64,000 bases of DNA from an uncultured Prevotella sp. (GCA_900541335.1 UQJC01000001.1:1-64000); one strand, 5' to 3'; numbered from the stretch's first letter, positions 26,012-35,092 are shown. Program-made: numbers and translations. Notes: a model not told the origin generated them from the letters alone.

Positions 26012-26063
26012 ATCAAAGACTCAAAGAAAATTCAAACTACGTATCTATAAAACACATCGATTT

Positions 26064-27782
26064 ATGAAAAAGACTTTACTCACACTCGCCTGTGCTGCCA
26101 TGATAGGCGGTACGGCCAACGCTCAAGTTTGTGAAAGTTATACAGGAAACCACTTTCACAAGGTGTCAGACAACGGTCTTTGGCTCGTTGAAGACGAAGG
26201 TATAATTGTTACCTACAACCGGGAAACTAAAAAAAAGACCGTGATACAAGGTGACGTCACAGAACTGACAGTCGGTATGGGCAACAGCGTACTCAACGAC
26301 GGCACGGTATGTATAGCCAATGGCAGCAAAGGTCCTGCATTGCTTAAAGACAGTGTAATTACACCTCTTGATCCAGGTCGGCAACTGGCTCCTGGCGAAA
26401 CTCTTTCCATGAGCATTGCCCATGGAGCCACCAATGACGGAAAGCGCATTGTCGGCCTGCTCAATGCACCCAAAAGCAAAGATCAAGGACAGCATATCAC
26501 GGCACTGCCTGTCATGTGGGAAAAAGACAATAACGGAGAATATAAGGCACACCATCTTCCCTATCCTGAAAAAGACTTTACGGGACGCACCCCTCAATCC
26601 ATTACGGCTATCGACATTGCCGATGACGGAAAGACCATCGCTGGACAGATACAAGACTACAGTGGTCTTCGCGCAACTCCGATTGTATGGAAAGAAGACG
26701 CTGAAGGTCAATGGAGCTATTCCTTACCAGGGGCAAGCCTCATCTACGATGCTGATGCCATGAGCAAGCTTCCGGCTCCCCCAGTAGCACCCCAGAAGCC
26801 TGTCGTTGAGGAGTATATGAGCCAGGAAGACTACGCTGCTTATGAAAAGGCGATGGCAAAGTACAAGGAACTCTATGCACTGGCTCAACTGGGAGAAATC
26901 CCTTGGAGTGATGTACCTGAATACCCCCAGAAGAGTCTTTACATATCAGATAAAGTCAAGGCTGACGCTTACGCAGATGCGCTGATGGAGTACAAAAAGA
27001 AAAACGAGCAATACTGGATAGACTTCGCGGCATTCAATGAAATGCTGCAAGGTGCGTTGACAGGAAATGCCTATATACTCAACAATGTATGTCTCTCCCG
27101 CAACGGCAAATATCTGGTAACTTCGCTACAAAAAAGTGCGTCTGACCCCGAAGACTTTGGGACTCAAGAAGTAACGACATCCCCCTGCCGCTTCTATCTT
27201 GCAGAGGAAAATGACAGTATTGAGCTTCTTTCCGACCTCGGCAATCACCTTGCTTCATGTGTAGCCAACAACGGTCTCCTCATTGCTGTATCACCTGCAG
27301 TGGAGTACACTCGCAGTGCCTATGTAGCTCTTCCCGGCAAACCAGTCCAAACCTTTGTTGACTACATGGCCGCAGAAAAGCAGGACAGTGTTGTCAAGTT
27401 CCTCAAGGACAACTACACGTACACGTTCAACGTAGAAGTGGGTGTAGACAGCATGGGAGCTCCTATTTATCAGGAAGTGCAAGACAGCACCATCACGGGA
27501 TCTATGACCATCAACGGGGAAGGCAACCGCATGATTTCCTTTATCTATGATACCATGAGCAATCCTGAAGATCCCAAGTGGGTTTCCTTCTATATTGACT
27601 TGACGAAGAATGCTGGTCCCTCAGCTATCGAAAATGTAGTCAATAAGGAAAACGCCGGCGAAGTGCTCCGTCGCGAATACTACAACCTCCAGGGTCAACG
27701 CATTGCTCAACCCACGAAAGGCATTTACTTAGAAAAGGTGATCGGTACAAACGGTACACACACTTACAAACGCATTAAATAA
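26064..27782 (+). CDS. Secreted propeller-like protein, paralogue 1
   Basis: The protein has 572 residues with a signal peptide (MKKTLLTLACAAMIGGTANA, then QVCE). It contains repeats of the form DGKRIVG...PVMW and DDGKTIAGQI...TPIVW, suggesting a beta-propeller. A helical segment at ~230-330 (KLPAPPVAPQKPVVEEYMS, AYADALMEYKKKNEQYW) interrupts it. It ends with EYYNLQGQRIAQPTKGIYLE and a basic tail, the same sorting-type signal as its neighbours. It is a tandem duplicate of the next gene, similar over the full length. I do not recognise a named family; surface exposure is likely, function unknown. Confidence 0.85.
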   Translation: MKKTLLTLACAAMIGGTANAQVCESYTGNHFHKVSDNGLWLVEDEGIIVTYNRETKKKTVIQGDVTELTVGMGNSVLNDGTVCIANGSKGPALLKDSVITPLDPGRQLAPGETLSMSIAHGATNDGKRIVGLLNAPKSKDQGQHITALPVMWEKDNNGEYKAHHLPYPEKDFTGRTPQSITAIDIADDGKTIAGQIQDYSGLRATPIVWKEDAEGQWSYSLPGASLIYDADAMSKLPAPPVAPQKPVVEEYMSQEDYAAYEKAMAKYKELYALAQLGEIPWSDVPEYPQKSLYISDKVKADAYADALMEYKKKNEQYWIDFAAFNEMLQGALTGNAYILNNVCLSRNGKYLVTSLQKSASDPEDFGTQEVTTSPCRFYLAEENDSIELLSDLGNHLASCVANNGLLIAVSPAVEYTRSAYVALPGKPVQTFVDYMAAEKQDSVVKFLKDNYTYTFNVEVGVDSMGAPIYQEVQDSTITGSMTINGEGNRMISFIYDTMSNPEDPKWVSFYIDLTKNAGPSAIENVVNKENAGEVLRREYYNLQGQRIAQPTKGIYLEKVIGTNGTHTYKRIK

Positions 27783-27790
27783 AGGCTATA

Positions 27791-27846
27791 CGGACAAGGA
27801 CGAAGCCAAAAATCAAAACAAGACGAAGCTGATTCGTCCTTGTCCG
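27791..27846. other. Intergenic hairpin, CAAGGACG type
   Basis: CGGACAAGGACGAA at 27791-27804 pairs with TTCGTCCTTGTCCG at 27833-27846, with no T-run. It shares the core CAAGGACG stem with the hairpin upstream of paralogue 1. Confidence 0.65.
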
Positions 27847-27890
27847 CTTCTCAAGCTAATCAATTAATAACTCTATAGACATCGCTAATT

Positions 27891-29615
27891 ATGAAGAAGA
27901 CATTACTCACACTCGCATGTGCCGCTGCAATGGGTGGTACAATGAACGCACAGGTTTGTGAACGTTATGAGATGAGCAACTTTCACAAGATGTCAGAGAA
28001 CGGAAACTGGCTGGTAGAAAACAATAATGGTACGTTACGCATATACAATCGTATCACCAAAGCGGAAGTTTACCTGGAGTCACTTGCCAACGAATATGCA
28101 GTGGGCCTTGGCAACAGTGTGCTCAACGATGGTACAATCTGTATTTCATACGGAACGAAGGGAGTGGCGTTACTCAAAGACACCATCGTGACCAATCTCG
28201 AAGTTGGCCGTCCCACTACGCCCGACGAAGTGTTTACCATGAGTATTGCCAATGGTGCAACCAGCGACGGAAAGCGTATTGTCGGCGTTCTCGAAGCTCC
28301 CGATGCCAATGTAGAGAGTGACGAGATAATGGCCTCACCCGTTCTGTGGGAAAAGAACGATAAGGGGGAATACAAAATCAAGACTCTCCCCCACCCGGAT
28401 AAGGACTTTACCGGTCGGGTTCCACAGTACATTACGGCTGTAGACATTGCTGACGACGGTAAGACCATTGCGGGCCAGATTCAAGACGCATCGGGCTTCT
28501 ACACGACCCCCATTATATGGAAGGAAAATGCTGAAGGCAAATGGACATACACCACGCCTGGCACCGAATTGATTTACGATGCCAGCAAACTTTCCCAACT
28601 TCCCAAGCTTCCTGCTGAACCCAAGGAACCGATTGCTGAACACTACATGAGTAAAGCTGACTCGGTGGCCTTCGTGAAGGCACTTGAGGACTACAATGAG
28701 AAATATGCGTTGGCTCAATTGGGTGAAATTCCTTGGTCTGAAGTGCCTGAACGTCCCGAAAAAAGCAACTTCATCTCTGATAAGTCAAAAGCAGATGCCT
28801 ATGCAGATGCTTTGATGGAATTCTACGAAAAGGACGAACAGTATTGGAAAGAATTTGAAATCTTTGACGGTATTCTCCAGTCCATTACTACGGGCAGCGT
28901 CTATATGTTCAACAACGTTGGTCTCTCTCGCAATGGTAAATACATGTTCACGTCGATTCAGAAGAATGAGTTACAAGACCCCGAAAATCCTTGGAGCTCG
29001 AAGATTGTCACTACGCCTTACCGCTTCACGCTGACCGACGAGAAGGATAGCTATGAATCCATCGCCGGACTGAAGGATCACCTGGGTGTCAGCGTAGCCA
29101 ACAATGGTCTGCTTGTTGCTTTAGCTCCTCCCTTGGCCTACACACGCACGGCCTACATGTCCTTGCCGGGCAAGCCTGCTCAGACTTTCGTAGATTATAT
29201 GGCCAGTGAAAAGCAGGACAGCGTAGTCAAGTTCTTGAAGGATAACTTCTCTTACACGGTCAATGTGGAAGTAGGTGTCGACAGCATGGGTGCTCCCATT
29301 TACGAACAGGTGAATGACAGTACAATCACGGGTACATTGGCAGTCAATGGTGAAGGCAACCGCTTCGTTTCGTTCATCTACGACCAAATGACCAACCCTG
29401 AAAGTGCCAACTATGTGACCTATTTCATTGACTTGACGAAGAATGCTGGTCCCTCAGCTATCGAAAATGTAGTCAATAAGGAAAACGCCGGCGAAGTGCT
29501 CCGTCGCGAATACTACAACCTCCAGGGTCAGCGCATTGCTCAACCGACCAAGGGCATTTACCTCGAAAAGGTAATTACGACCAACGGAGTTTACACTAAG
29601 AAGGTTTTGAAGTAA
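27891..29615 (+). CDS. Secreted propeller-like protein, paralogue 2
   Basis: The protein has 574 residues. The signal peptide (MKKTLLTLACAAAMGGTMNA) is almost the same as in paralogue 1. The DGKRIVGVL...PVLW and DDGKTIAGQI...TPIIW repeats, the helical insert (FVKALEDYNEKYALAQLGE, ADALMEFYEKDEQYW) and the tail EYYNLQGQRIAQPTKGIYLE are all shared. Most of the gene has drifted, but 104 consecutive bases near the 3' end (29427-29530) are identical to paralogue 1, pointing to recent gene conversion. Unlike paralogue 1 the tail ends KKVLK. It closes the three-gene unit at a terminator. Confidence 0.85.
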   Translation: MKKTLLTLACAAAMGGTMNAQVCERYEMSNFHKMSENGNWLVENNNGTLRIYNRITKAEVYLESLANEYAVGLGNSVLNDGTICISYGTKGVALLKDTIVTNLEVGRPTTPDEVFTMSIANGATSDGKRIVGVLEAPDANVESDEIMASPVLWEKNDKGEYKIKTLPHPDKDFTGRVPQYITAVDIADDGKTIAGQIQDASGFYTTPIIWKENAEGKWTYTTPGTELIYDASKLSQLPKLPAEPKEPIAEHYMSKADSVAFVKALEDYNEKYALAQLGEIPWSEVPERPEKSNFISDKSKADAYADALMEFYEKDEQYWKEFEIFDGILQSITTGSVYMFNNVGLSRNGKYMFTSIQKNELQDPENPWSSKIVTTPYRFTLTDEKDSYESIAGLKDHLGVSVANNGLLVALAPPLAYTRTAYMSLPGKPAQTFVDYMASEKQDSVVKFLKDNFSYTVNVEVGVDSMGAPIYEQVNDSTITGTLAVNGEGNRFVSFIYDQMTNPESANYVTYFIDLTKNAGPSAIENVVNKENAGEVLRREYYNLQGQRIAQPTKGIYLEKVITTNGVYTKKVLK

Positions 29616-29635
29616 TCCTTTCATCGCCTTCTCTC

Positions 29636-29674
29636 AAAAAAGTCCCCGCCTCTGCTTGTGAGGTGGGGACTTTT
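29636..29674 (+). terminator. Terminator after secreted paralogue 2
   Basis: AAAAGTCCCCGCCTC pairs with GAGGTGGGGACTTTT (one G-T pair), ending in a T-run. Confidence 0.85.
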
Positions 29675-30423
29675 AGGTTTAGACAAGGGGACTGCACACT
29701 GGCTGCAAGGTTTTCGTCAAAAAAAATAGGGCTTATACATGCCTGTACAAGCCGCTCTTCATTTATAATGAAGCTATACTACTTGGGGCAAGAAGGTTTG
29801 AAAGCAAAAATCCGCTTGCCCTAAGCGTGGCAAGAAGGTTTGAAAGCAAAAATCTACTTGTACAAGGCTGTACAAGCAGATTAAAAAGCGAAAAACTGCT
29901 TGCCCTAAGCGTGGCAAGAAGGTTTGAAGGCAAAAAGCTACTTGTACAAGGCTGTACAAGCAGATTAAAAAGCAAAAAGCTACTTGCCCTAAGCGGGGCA
30001 AGCGGATTAAAAAGCGAAAAACTACCTGCCCTAAGCGTGGCAAGCAGTTTAGAAAGCAAAAAGCTACTTGTACAAGGCTGTACAAGCAGATTAAAAAGCG
30101 AAAAACTACCTGCCCTAAGCGGGGCAAGCAGTTTAGAAAGCAAAAAGCTACCTGTACAAGGCTGTACAAGCAGATTAAAAAGCGAAAACCTACCTGCCCT
30201 AAGCGGGGCAAGCAGTTTAGAAAGCGAAAAGCTACTTGCACAAGACTGTACAAGCGGATTAAAAAGTGAGAAGCTGCTTGTACAAAGCGGGGCAAGCCCT
30301 CTCTTCCCTATCGAACTGTCTGCCAGTGCAGGAAACCAACACAGCATCCCTGCGAAAACAGGCTGCCCTTTCCCTGCACTGCGACGACACAAGGGGAGCA
30401 TTCGGGAATGACAGAAAAGGAAC
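29675..30423. other. Convergent intergenic stretch holding hairpin array B
   Basis: The ~750 nt between two gene 3' ends hold the repeat array (29783-30297) and short unique flanks. Open frames cross the array on both strands only because its period, 42, is a multiple of three. Confidence 0.7.
29783..30297. repeat. Tandem hairpin array, 42-nt period, two alternating stems (array B)
   Basis: About 12 units of exactly 42 nt, each a 20-nt hairpin plus a 22-nt A-rich linker. Two hairpins alternate: CTTGTACAAGGCTGTACAAG and CTTGCCCTAAGCGGGGCAAG (or with GTGGCAAG). Linkers also come in two types, CAGATTAAAAAGCGAAAAA and CAGTTTAGAAAGCAAAAA or AAGGTTTGAAAGC. Unit starts run 29815, 29857, 29899, 29941 and so on to 30277. 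Both stem types keep pairing although the sequences differ. Flanking genes are convergent. Confidence 0.9.
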
Positions 30424-31077
30424 CTACCATTCTTCCCTTTCAACCACAGCACCATCCTCTACATGCCAAATCTTTCGACCTGGAACCTGGGGGAAAACAT
30501 GCTCGTCGTGACTGACTACAAGGATAGCACCTACAGAACGGTAACGCTGAAGCAAAGTATAGAGTTCCATACGCGACGCTTCATCGAGATGCGTCTCGGG
30601 CTCGTCAAGCAGCAACAAGTCGGGGCGCGAAACGAAAGCACGAGCCAGGAGCGTACGCTGCCATTGCCCGCCACTGAGGTCAGAAATAGGGCGTTTGGCT
30701 AAATCCTCCAAATGAAACAGGGAGAGTGCTTCGTCAGCCTGTGCGTTATCGGTCGCGGTATAACGCTGCCACCATTTCATCCGACAGGATAATCCTGACC
30801 GAACGATATCCCGTACTGTCGTAGGAAATTGGCGGTCGATGGGACGGTATTGAGGCAAATAGCCCATAATCACTCCGTCGCACCGCACAATCTGTCCACG
30901 GGTTGGCGACAGAAGTCCCGCAACGAGGCGCAACAAGGTGGTCTTGCCACCCCCATTCGGACCGGTCAGTACAATGAAATCGTCCCGACGAATGGTCTGC
31001 GTAATGTGGCAAAGCACATGCCGTGCCCCATAACTCAGACACACATCCTCGATTTGCAAAAGTGGTGCAGTGTTCAT
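30424..31077 (-). CDS. Metal-type ABC transporter ATPase (ZnuC/MntB-like)
   Basis: The protein has 217 residues. Walker A is GPNGGGKTT near 39, the signature LSGGQWQRTLLA near 135, Walker B LLLLDEPETHLD near 155 and the switch histidine in VVSHDEH near 188. The order fits the ATPases of zinc and manganese importers (cluster A-I), and the start codon overlaps the stop of the substrate-binding protein gene (ATGA), so the two are translationally coupled. The permease that would complete the transporter is absent; the next thing downstream is repeat array B. It may use a permease encoded elsewhere. Confidence 0.9.
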   Translation of the reverse strand: MNTAPLLQIEDVCLSYGARHVLCHITQTIRRDDFIVLTGPNGGGKTTLLRLVAGLLSPTRGQIVRCDGVIMGYLPQYRPIDRQFPTTVRDIVRSGLSCRMKWWQRYTATDNAQADEALSLFHLEDLAKRPISDLSGGQWQRTLLARAFVSRPDLLLLDEPETHLDEASRMELYTLLQRYRSVGAILVVSHDEHVFPQVPGRKIWHVEDGAVVEREEW

Positions 31078-31943
31078 CGGCTCAATTCTTTAGCTATGAA
31101 ACGCAACTGTTCAGGAACTTCGTAAGCCAACGGGTTGATTACCGTAGGCTGCGTGTGTAAAGCCTCAGCCAAGCGTTTGGCCGCTTCGCCTTTATGCTCT
31201 GCCGAAATGAATACATGACTTACCTGTTTGGCTTTACAACGGTTGATCAAGAGTTGGAGTCCTGCCACTGACGGTTCCTTGCCGTTGCTCTCAATGGCGA
31301 GTTGTTCCAAACCATAATCTCGGGCAAAATAACCAAGGGCGGGATGATAAATGAGAAATGCGCGTTGGGGAAGTTTGAGCGTGGCCTGACGAAGGTCGTA
31401 GTCGAGACTGTCCATCTGCTGCTGGAATCGCTCCAAACGCTGGCGATAAGCCGACGCATGCAGACTATCTAACCTTTGCATCACGCGGCATACTTCCTCG
31501 GCCATCAACTTCAAGTTGGCTGGCGACATCCAAACATGCGGGTCAATGCTGCTACCGCCCTCATGAACATGATGGAGGTCGACGAGTGGCTTGACCGCAC
31601 GTCCTAATGTGACGAAGGGTAACTGGGGTGTGTTCTTAACCAACTGGGGAAGCTTGGTCTGTTCAAAGCCTAATGTACCCACTCGAAACAAAGCCTGGCT
31701 GCCATTCAGCTCCATCATTTGGCGCGGAGTGGGCTCGTAAGTTTCGGGACTTGCTCCCTGCGGCATGAGTGTCTGTACGCGGTAATAATCGCCGACTATC
31801 TGTTCGACGACAAAACGTACGGGCTCGATGGTCGCCGTCACCAACGGACGCTCATCGCTTGGAGCTGACTGACATGCGGGCAATAATCCCGTTGTCAAGA
31901 ACAAAGAGAGTAATAAGGAAAGTAGTGTATTTGTCTTTAGCAT
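31074..31943 (-). CDS. Zinc/manganese-type ABC substrate-binding lipoprotein
   Basis: The protein has 289 residues. A lipoprotein signal ends LLPACQS, with the acylated cysteine at 24. It belongs to the ZnuA/TroA (SBP_bac_9) family: TIEPVRFVVEQIVGDYY, a short histidine-rich loop LVDLHHVHEGGSSIDPHVW that supplies metal ligands, and the long central helix. The loop is short compared with classic ZnuA. ZnuA-type proteins capture Zn or Mn in the periplasm and pass it to a membrane permease. It is 26 nt downstream of the YqaA-like gene and overlaps the ATPase gene by 4 nt. Confidence 0.9.
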   Translation of the reverse strand: MLKTNTLLSLLLSLFLTTGLLPACQSAPSDERPLVTATIEPVRFVVEQIVGDYYRVQTLMPQGASPETYEPTPRQMMELNGSQALFRVGTLGFEQTKLPQLVKNTPQLPFVTLGRAVKPLVDLHHVHEGGSSIDPHVWMSPANLKLMAEEVCRVMQRLDSLHASAYRQRLERFQQQMDSLDYDLRQATLKLPQRAFLIYHPALGYFARDYGLEQLAIESNGKEPSVAGLQLLINRCKAKQVSHVFISAEHKGEAAKRLAEALHTQPTVINPLAYEVPEQLRFIAKELSR

Positions 31944-31969
31944 AGTAATTGTGTGTGTTAGATGGGGAA

Positions 31970-32425
31970 TTAGGAACTTGCTACGAAGTAAGCTTGCAAC
32001 AACACCCAGTAGCGGATGAGTTTACCTAAAGTAATGGTCAGAAGCGAATAGGCAAAGTTGACGCGTAAGAAGCCCATGGCAACCGTAATAATTTCGCCCA
32101 ACACGGGAAGCCAAGCCAAGAGTCCCGCCCAAGCGCCATAACGTTGTACCCACCGTTTGCCACGCTCCAACTTTTCGGGCGACAACTTGGCAAAACGGGT
32201 AATCCATTCTTCCTTACCTAATGCTCCTACGCCGAAGTTCAACAAACTTCCCAGCGTATTGCCTAAAGTTCCCCAAAGGAGTAAAGCATAAGGACTGGAA
32301 CCAACTGCTAACAGTCCCAACATCACGACTTCTGAACTAAAAGGTAAAATGCTTCCTGAAAGGAAAGCGGCAATGCCCATTCCGACATCGCCATAATCGA
32401 TCAACAACTGTATGATTTCATCCAT
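31970..32425 (-). CDS. YqaA/DedA-like (VTT domain) membrane protein
   Basis: The protein has 151 residues and about four membrane segments. It carries SGSILPFSSEVVMLGLLA near 24, GTLGNTLGSLLNFGVGALG near 52 and WLPVLGEIITVAMGFLRV near 105. These correspond to the re-entrant helices and the conserved glycine-rich motif of the DedA/VTT superfamily, YqaA branch. DedA proteins move lipids such as undecaprenyl phosphate or phosphatidylethanolamine between leaflets; for the YqaA branch this is an inference. It sits in a four-gene minus-strand run with no obvious shared function. Confidence 0.85.
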   Translation of the reverse strand: MDEIIQLLIDYGDVGMGIAAFLSGSILPFSSEVVMLGLLAVGSSPYALLLWGTLGNTLGSLLNFGVGALGKEEWITRFAKLSPEKLERGKRWVQRYGAWAGLLAWLPVLGEIITVAMGFLRVNFAYSLLTITLGKLIRYWVLLQAYFVASS

Positions 32426-32467
32426 AAAATCAAGACTTCTCTTAATGTATCGGGGCTAAATGGGTAA

Positions 32468-33397
32468 CTAGAATGCGGCGCAATAATTCCACAGGCCTAA
32501 TGCCAACAGCAGAAACAACGAAAGGTTGAACCAGGCATTGAAAGCACGACCTTTGGCCAAAGCATAATAATGCGCTAAGAGGAAGGAGGAATTGAGCAAA
32601 AAGATGCCGCCCAGCTCTGCCATGTAACGGAAGAAGAACAGCAACCCTGCCGCCAACAGCACCTCCTGGATGGCGATGGTGTAGAACAACATACGGGTAC
32701 GTATCTTGTCATTGTAAGCCGTATAGAAAAAATGAGCGAAGGCTATAATCGTCAACACCAGCAGTACGCCAAAGAAGCAAACGGCTGAAAGGGGAAGCTG
32801 GGAGAGGTCTATCCATTCGGGACGAAACATTTCGACTGGAACTGCCAGTGTTTCTCGCAAACGATGATTGAATATCAAGTAAGCGGCATACAACCAATAA
32901 GGGGTTAATAACCCGAGGAAACTGGCCATCAGGCTGCGCCAAGTGAAACTGCGCAACTGGAAGATCATGCTAAACCAAAAGCCGAAGGCCAATACACCAA
33001 AATAAGGGAACACCAAACTGCCGATACCCAACAAGAGAAAGGCATGATAGATATAGCCTTCGGGCCGATTGCGCTGATAGGAAGCGAAGAGCATGAAATA
33101 ACTAAGTACCAGCAACAAGGGCAAGAATGAGGCCAACGACCCGCTATGCAGGAATGGAGTAAAGGACAAAAGGAAGAGATAGGTCACACTAATCATCCGC
33201 GAACGGACCCGCAACAAACTGTTCCGGTTGTTCAGTTCCATCAGCAGATAGGTCGTCAATCCGGCGACACCAAGGCCTGCCCACAAGTCCCAACGATGCG
33301 GACCGGGAAGAAGCCAAAGAAAAAGGGTGACAACAGCCATCACAGGCAAGGACATGCTGCCACTGACTACGAGTTTACGAAAGGAAGAGGTGTGCAA
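32468..33397 (-). CDS. Multi-pass membrane protein, unknown function
   Basis: The frame gives 309 residues and about nine hydrophobic segments, including VMAVVTLFLWLLPG, YLFLLSFTPFL, LLLVLSYFMLFASY and FNLSLFLLLALGLWNYCAAF. No ATG exists upstream of the first hydrophobic segment in this frame; TTG at 33397 (used here) or ATG at 33355 are the choices, so the N-terminus is uncertain. It resembles conserved uncharacterised membrane proteins of Bacteroidales. It heads the run that includes the YqaA-like gene and the metal-uptake genes. Confidence 0.75.
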   Translation of the reverse strand: MHTSSFRKLVVSGSMSLPVMAVVTLFLWLLPGPHRWDLWAGLGVAGLTTYLLMELNNRNSLLRVRSRMISVTYLFLLSFTPFLHSGSLASFLPLLLVLSYFMLFASYQRNRPEGYIYHAFLLLGIGSLVFPYFGVLAFGFWFSMIFQLRSFTWRSLMASFLGLLTPYWLYAAYLIFNHRLRETLAVPVEMFRPEWIDLSQLPLSAVCFFGVLLVLTIIAFAHFFYTAYNDKIRTRMLFYTIAIQEVLLAAGLLFFFRYMAELGGIFLLNSSFLLAHYYALAKGRAFNAWFNLSLFLLLALGLWNYCAAF

Positions 33398-33464
33398 GGG
33401 TTCTTTTTTACGATTGAAAAGGGACTACATGAAGATTTCACTGAAAACCATCGTTGTTTTCTGA

Positions 33465-33528
33465 AAAAGGAAGAGCGGAACTGTTCAACTTGCTCCCGAT
33501 AGGAACAGGAGTGACTGAACAGTTCCGC
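33465..33528 (-). terminator. Terminator of purD (minus strand)
   Basis: GCGGAACTGTTCA at 33476-33488 is perfectly complementary to 33516-33528. Read on the minus strand the stem is followed by CTCTTCCTTTTTC, giving a weak U-run. Confidence 0.65.
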
Positions 33529-33627
33529 TATAGGATGGTATTCACAATACACGGACGATTCCATCAAGTCCGAAGCTCCCAAGCAGCTTGGTTACGGAGA
33601 CTTGAGGAAGAACCGCACTCGTAAGTA

Positions 33628-33822
33628 AGAAGTCGTCTGAACTTTTATGAAATTCAAGATTTGCCTTAATTCTTGAGGCGTTTTTGGGCTTTGAAGAAGT
33701 CGTGTAGCGAGCTACACGACTGATGAAAGGTCAAAAAACGGCCAAAAAGAAAGGTGAAGATTGAATTTAGAAGAGATAAATCTCCAAATCAAATCTTCGT
33801 CAGAAAAGTTTAGACGACTTCT
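33628..33822. repeat. 195-bp imperfect palindrome after purD (MITE- or REP-like)
   Basis: The ends AGAAGTCGTCT (33628-33638) and AGACGACTTCT (33812-33822) are perfect inverted repeats, extended by a near match AACTTTT. Near the middle AGTCGTGTAGC and GCTACACGACT (33699-33721) form a perfect stem around GA. The arms are alike but differ by about 30 nt in length. It ends 4 nt from the purD stop. No open frame lies inside. Confidence 0.7.
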
Positions 33823-33826
33823 AAGT

Positions 33827-35092
33827 TTACAAATCCTGTCCGATATCAGAACGGAAGTATTTCTTCTCAAATTGGATTTGGCGGGCACCTTCCATCGACT
33901 TCTGCAAAGCCTCTGCCTTGTCCTTGCCGTAAGAGCTTACGGCAATCACACGACCACCCGAAGTAACGAGTTGACCGTCCTTTAAGGCTGTACCGGCGTG
34001 GAAGACTACACTACCCGGCACTTCGGCACCGGTGATGGGGAAGCCCTTCTCGTAGGCTTGAGGATAACCGCCCGATACACACATGACGCAAACTGCTGCA
34101 CGCTCGTCAAACTCAACGACGCGCTGATCCAAATTGCCTGCTGCAACCCCTTCGAAGAGATCTACCAAATCGCTCTTCAAACGCAACATCACCGTTTCGG
34201 TTTCAGGATCACCCATGCGGCAATTGTATTCAATCACCTTGGGCTGACCATCGCAATCAATCAAGCCAAAGAAGATGAAGCCCTTGTAGTCAATGCCTTC
34301 TGCGGCCAGGCCGTCTACGGTCGGACGAATGATTTCATCCTCAACCTTCTGCATCCATTCCTTCGTAGCAAACGGAACGGGCGAAACCGAACCCATACCG
34401 CCTGTATTCAACCCCGTATCGCCTTCGCCGATACGCTTATAGTCTTTGGCCTCGGGCAGAATGCGATAGTGTTTGCCGTCAGTCAGCACAAAGACTGAGC
34501 ACTCAATACCAGAAAGGAATTCTTCGATGACTACACGACTGGAAGCATTGCCAAACATACCTCCCAACATTTCGCGCAATTCCTTCTGCGCCTCCTCCAA
34601 AGTCGGAAGAATCAACACACCCTTACCGGCGCAAAGCCCATCGGCCTTCAATACATAGGGAGCCTGGAGGGTTTCAAGGAAACGGCAACCTTCCTCAACC
34701 TGAGTTCCGTCAAAAGTTGCATAAGCCGCAGTGGGAATGCCGTGACGCTTCATAAAACCCTTGGCAAAATCCTTCGAACCTTCCAACACAGCACCGGCTT
34801 TAGAAGGACCGATTACGGGAATTTGCTTCACACGGTCATCCTGCTTGAAGAAGTCGTAAATACCTTTTACCAATGGATCTTCAGGACCTACTACGACCAT
34901 GTCAACCGATTCCTTGACAACAAATTGAGCGATACCTTCGAAATCATCAGCCTTCAAGGCCACATTCGTACCGACAGAAGCCGTACCCGCATTACCGGGA
35001 GCAATAAAAAGTTGATCAATACGCGGACTCTGCGCGATTTTCCAAGCCAGGGCGTGCTCACGGCCGCCGCTGCCCAAAAGTAAGAGTTTCAT
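33827..35092 (-). CDS. purD: PurD, phosphoribosylamine--glycine ligase
   Basis: The protein has 421 residues. PurD joins glycine to phosphoribosylamine with ATP in purine synthesis. The N-terminus [32 protein letters not shown] near 76, the ATP-grasp motifs [14 protein letters not shown] near 148 and [16 protein letters not shown] near 183, and [12 protein letters not shown] and [12 protein letters not shown] further on are all typical. It is a single gene with its own minus-strand -7 box (TACTTTTG, 35130-35123) and terminator. Confidence 0.97.
   Translation of the reverse strand: MKLLLLGSGGREHALAWKIAQSPRIDQLFIAPGNAGTASVGTNVALKADDFEGIAQFVVKESVDMVVVGPEDPLVKGIYDFFKQDDRVKQIPVIGPSKAGAVLEGSKDFAKGFMKRHGIPTAAYATFDGTQVEEGCRFLETLQAPYVLKADGLCAGKGVLILPTLEEAQKELREMLGGMFGNASSRVVIEEFLSGIECSVFVLTDGKHYRILPEAKDYKRIGEGDTGLNTGGMGSVSPVPFATKEWMQKVEDEIIRPTVDGLAAEGIDYKGFIFFGLIDCDGQPKVIEYNCRMGDPETETVMLRLKSDLVDLFEGVAAGNLDQRVVEFDERAAVCVMCVSGGYPQAYEKGFPITGAEVPGSVVFHAGTALKDGQLVTSGGRVIAVSSYGKDKAEALQKSMEGARQIQFEKKYFRSDIGQDL

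Larger units (their letters stand above)
33398..33826. other. Gene-free stretch: palindrome and purD terminator
   Basis: The 430 nt between purD and the membrane protein hold a 195-bp imperfect palindrome (33628-33822) and a minus-strand terminator (33465-33528). Nothing protein-like was seen. Confidence 0.65.

Noticed and set aside
29763..30455. Long repeat-bearing open frames on both strands across array B (230 and 194 codons)
   Set aside because: The 42-nt period is a multiple of three, so any stop-free unit gives a long frame on both strands. No start context, no signal peptide, and the sister array with a 43-nt period cannot be coding.
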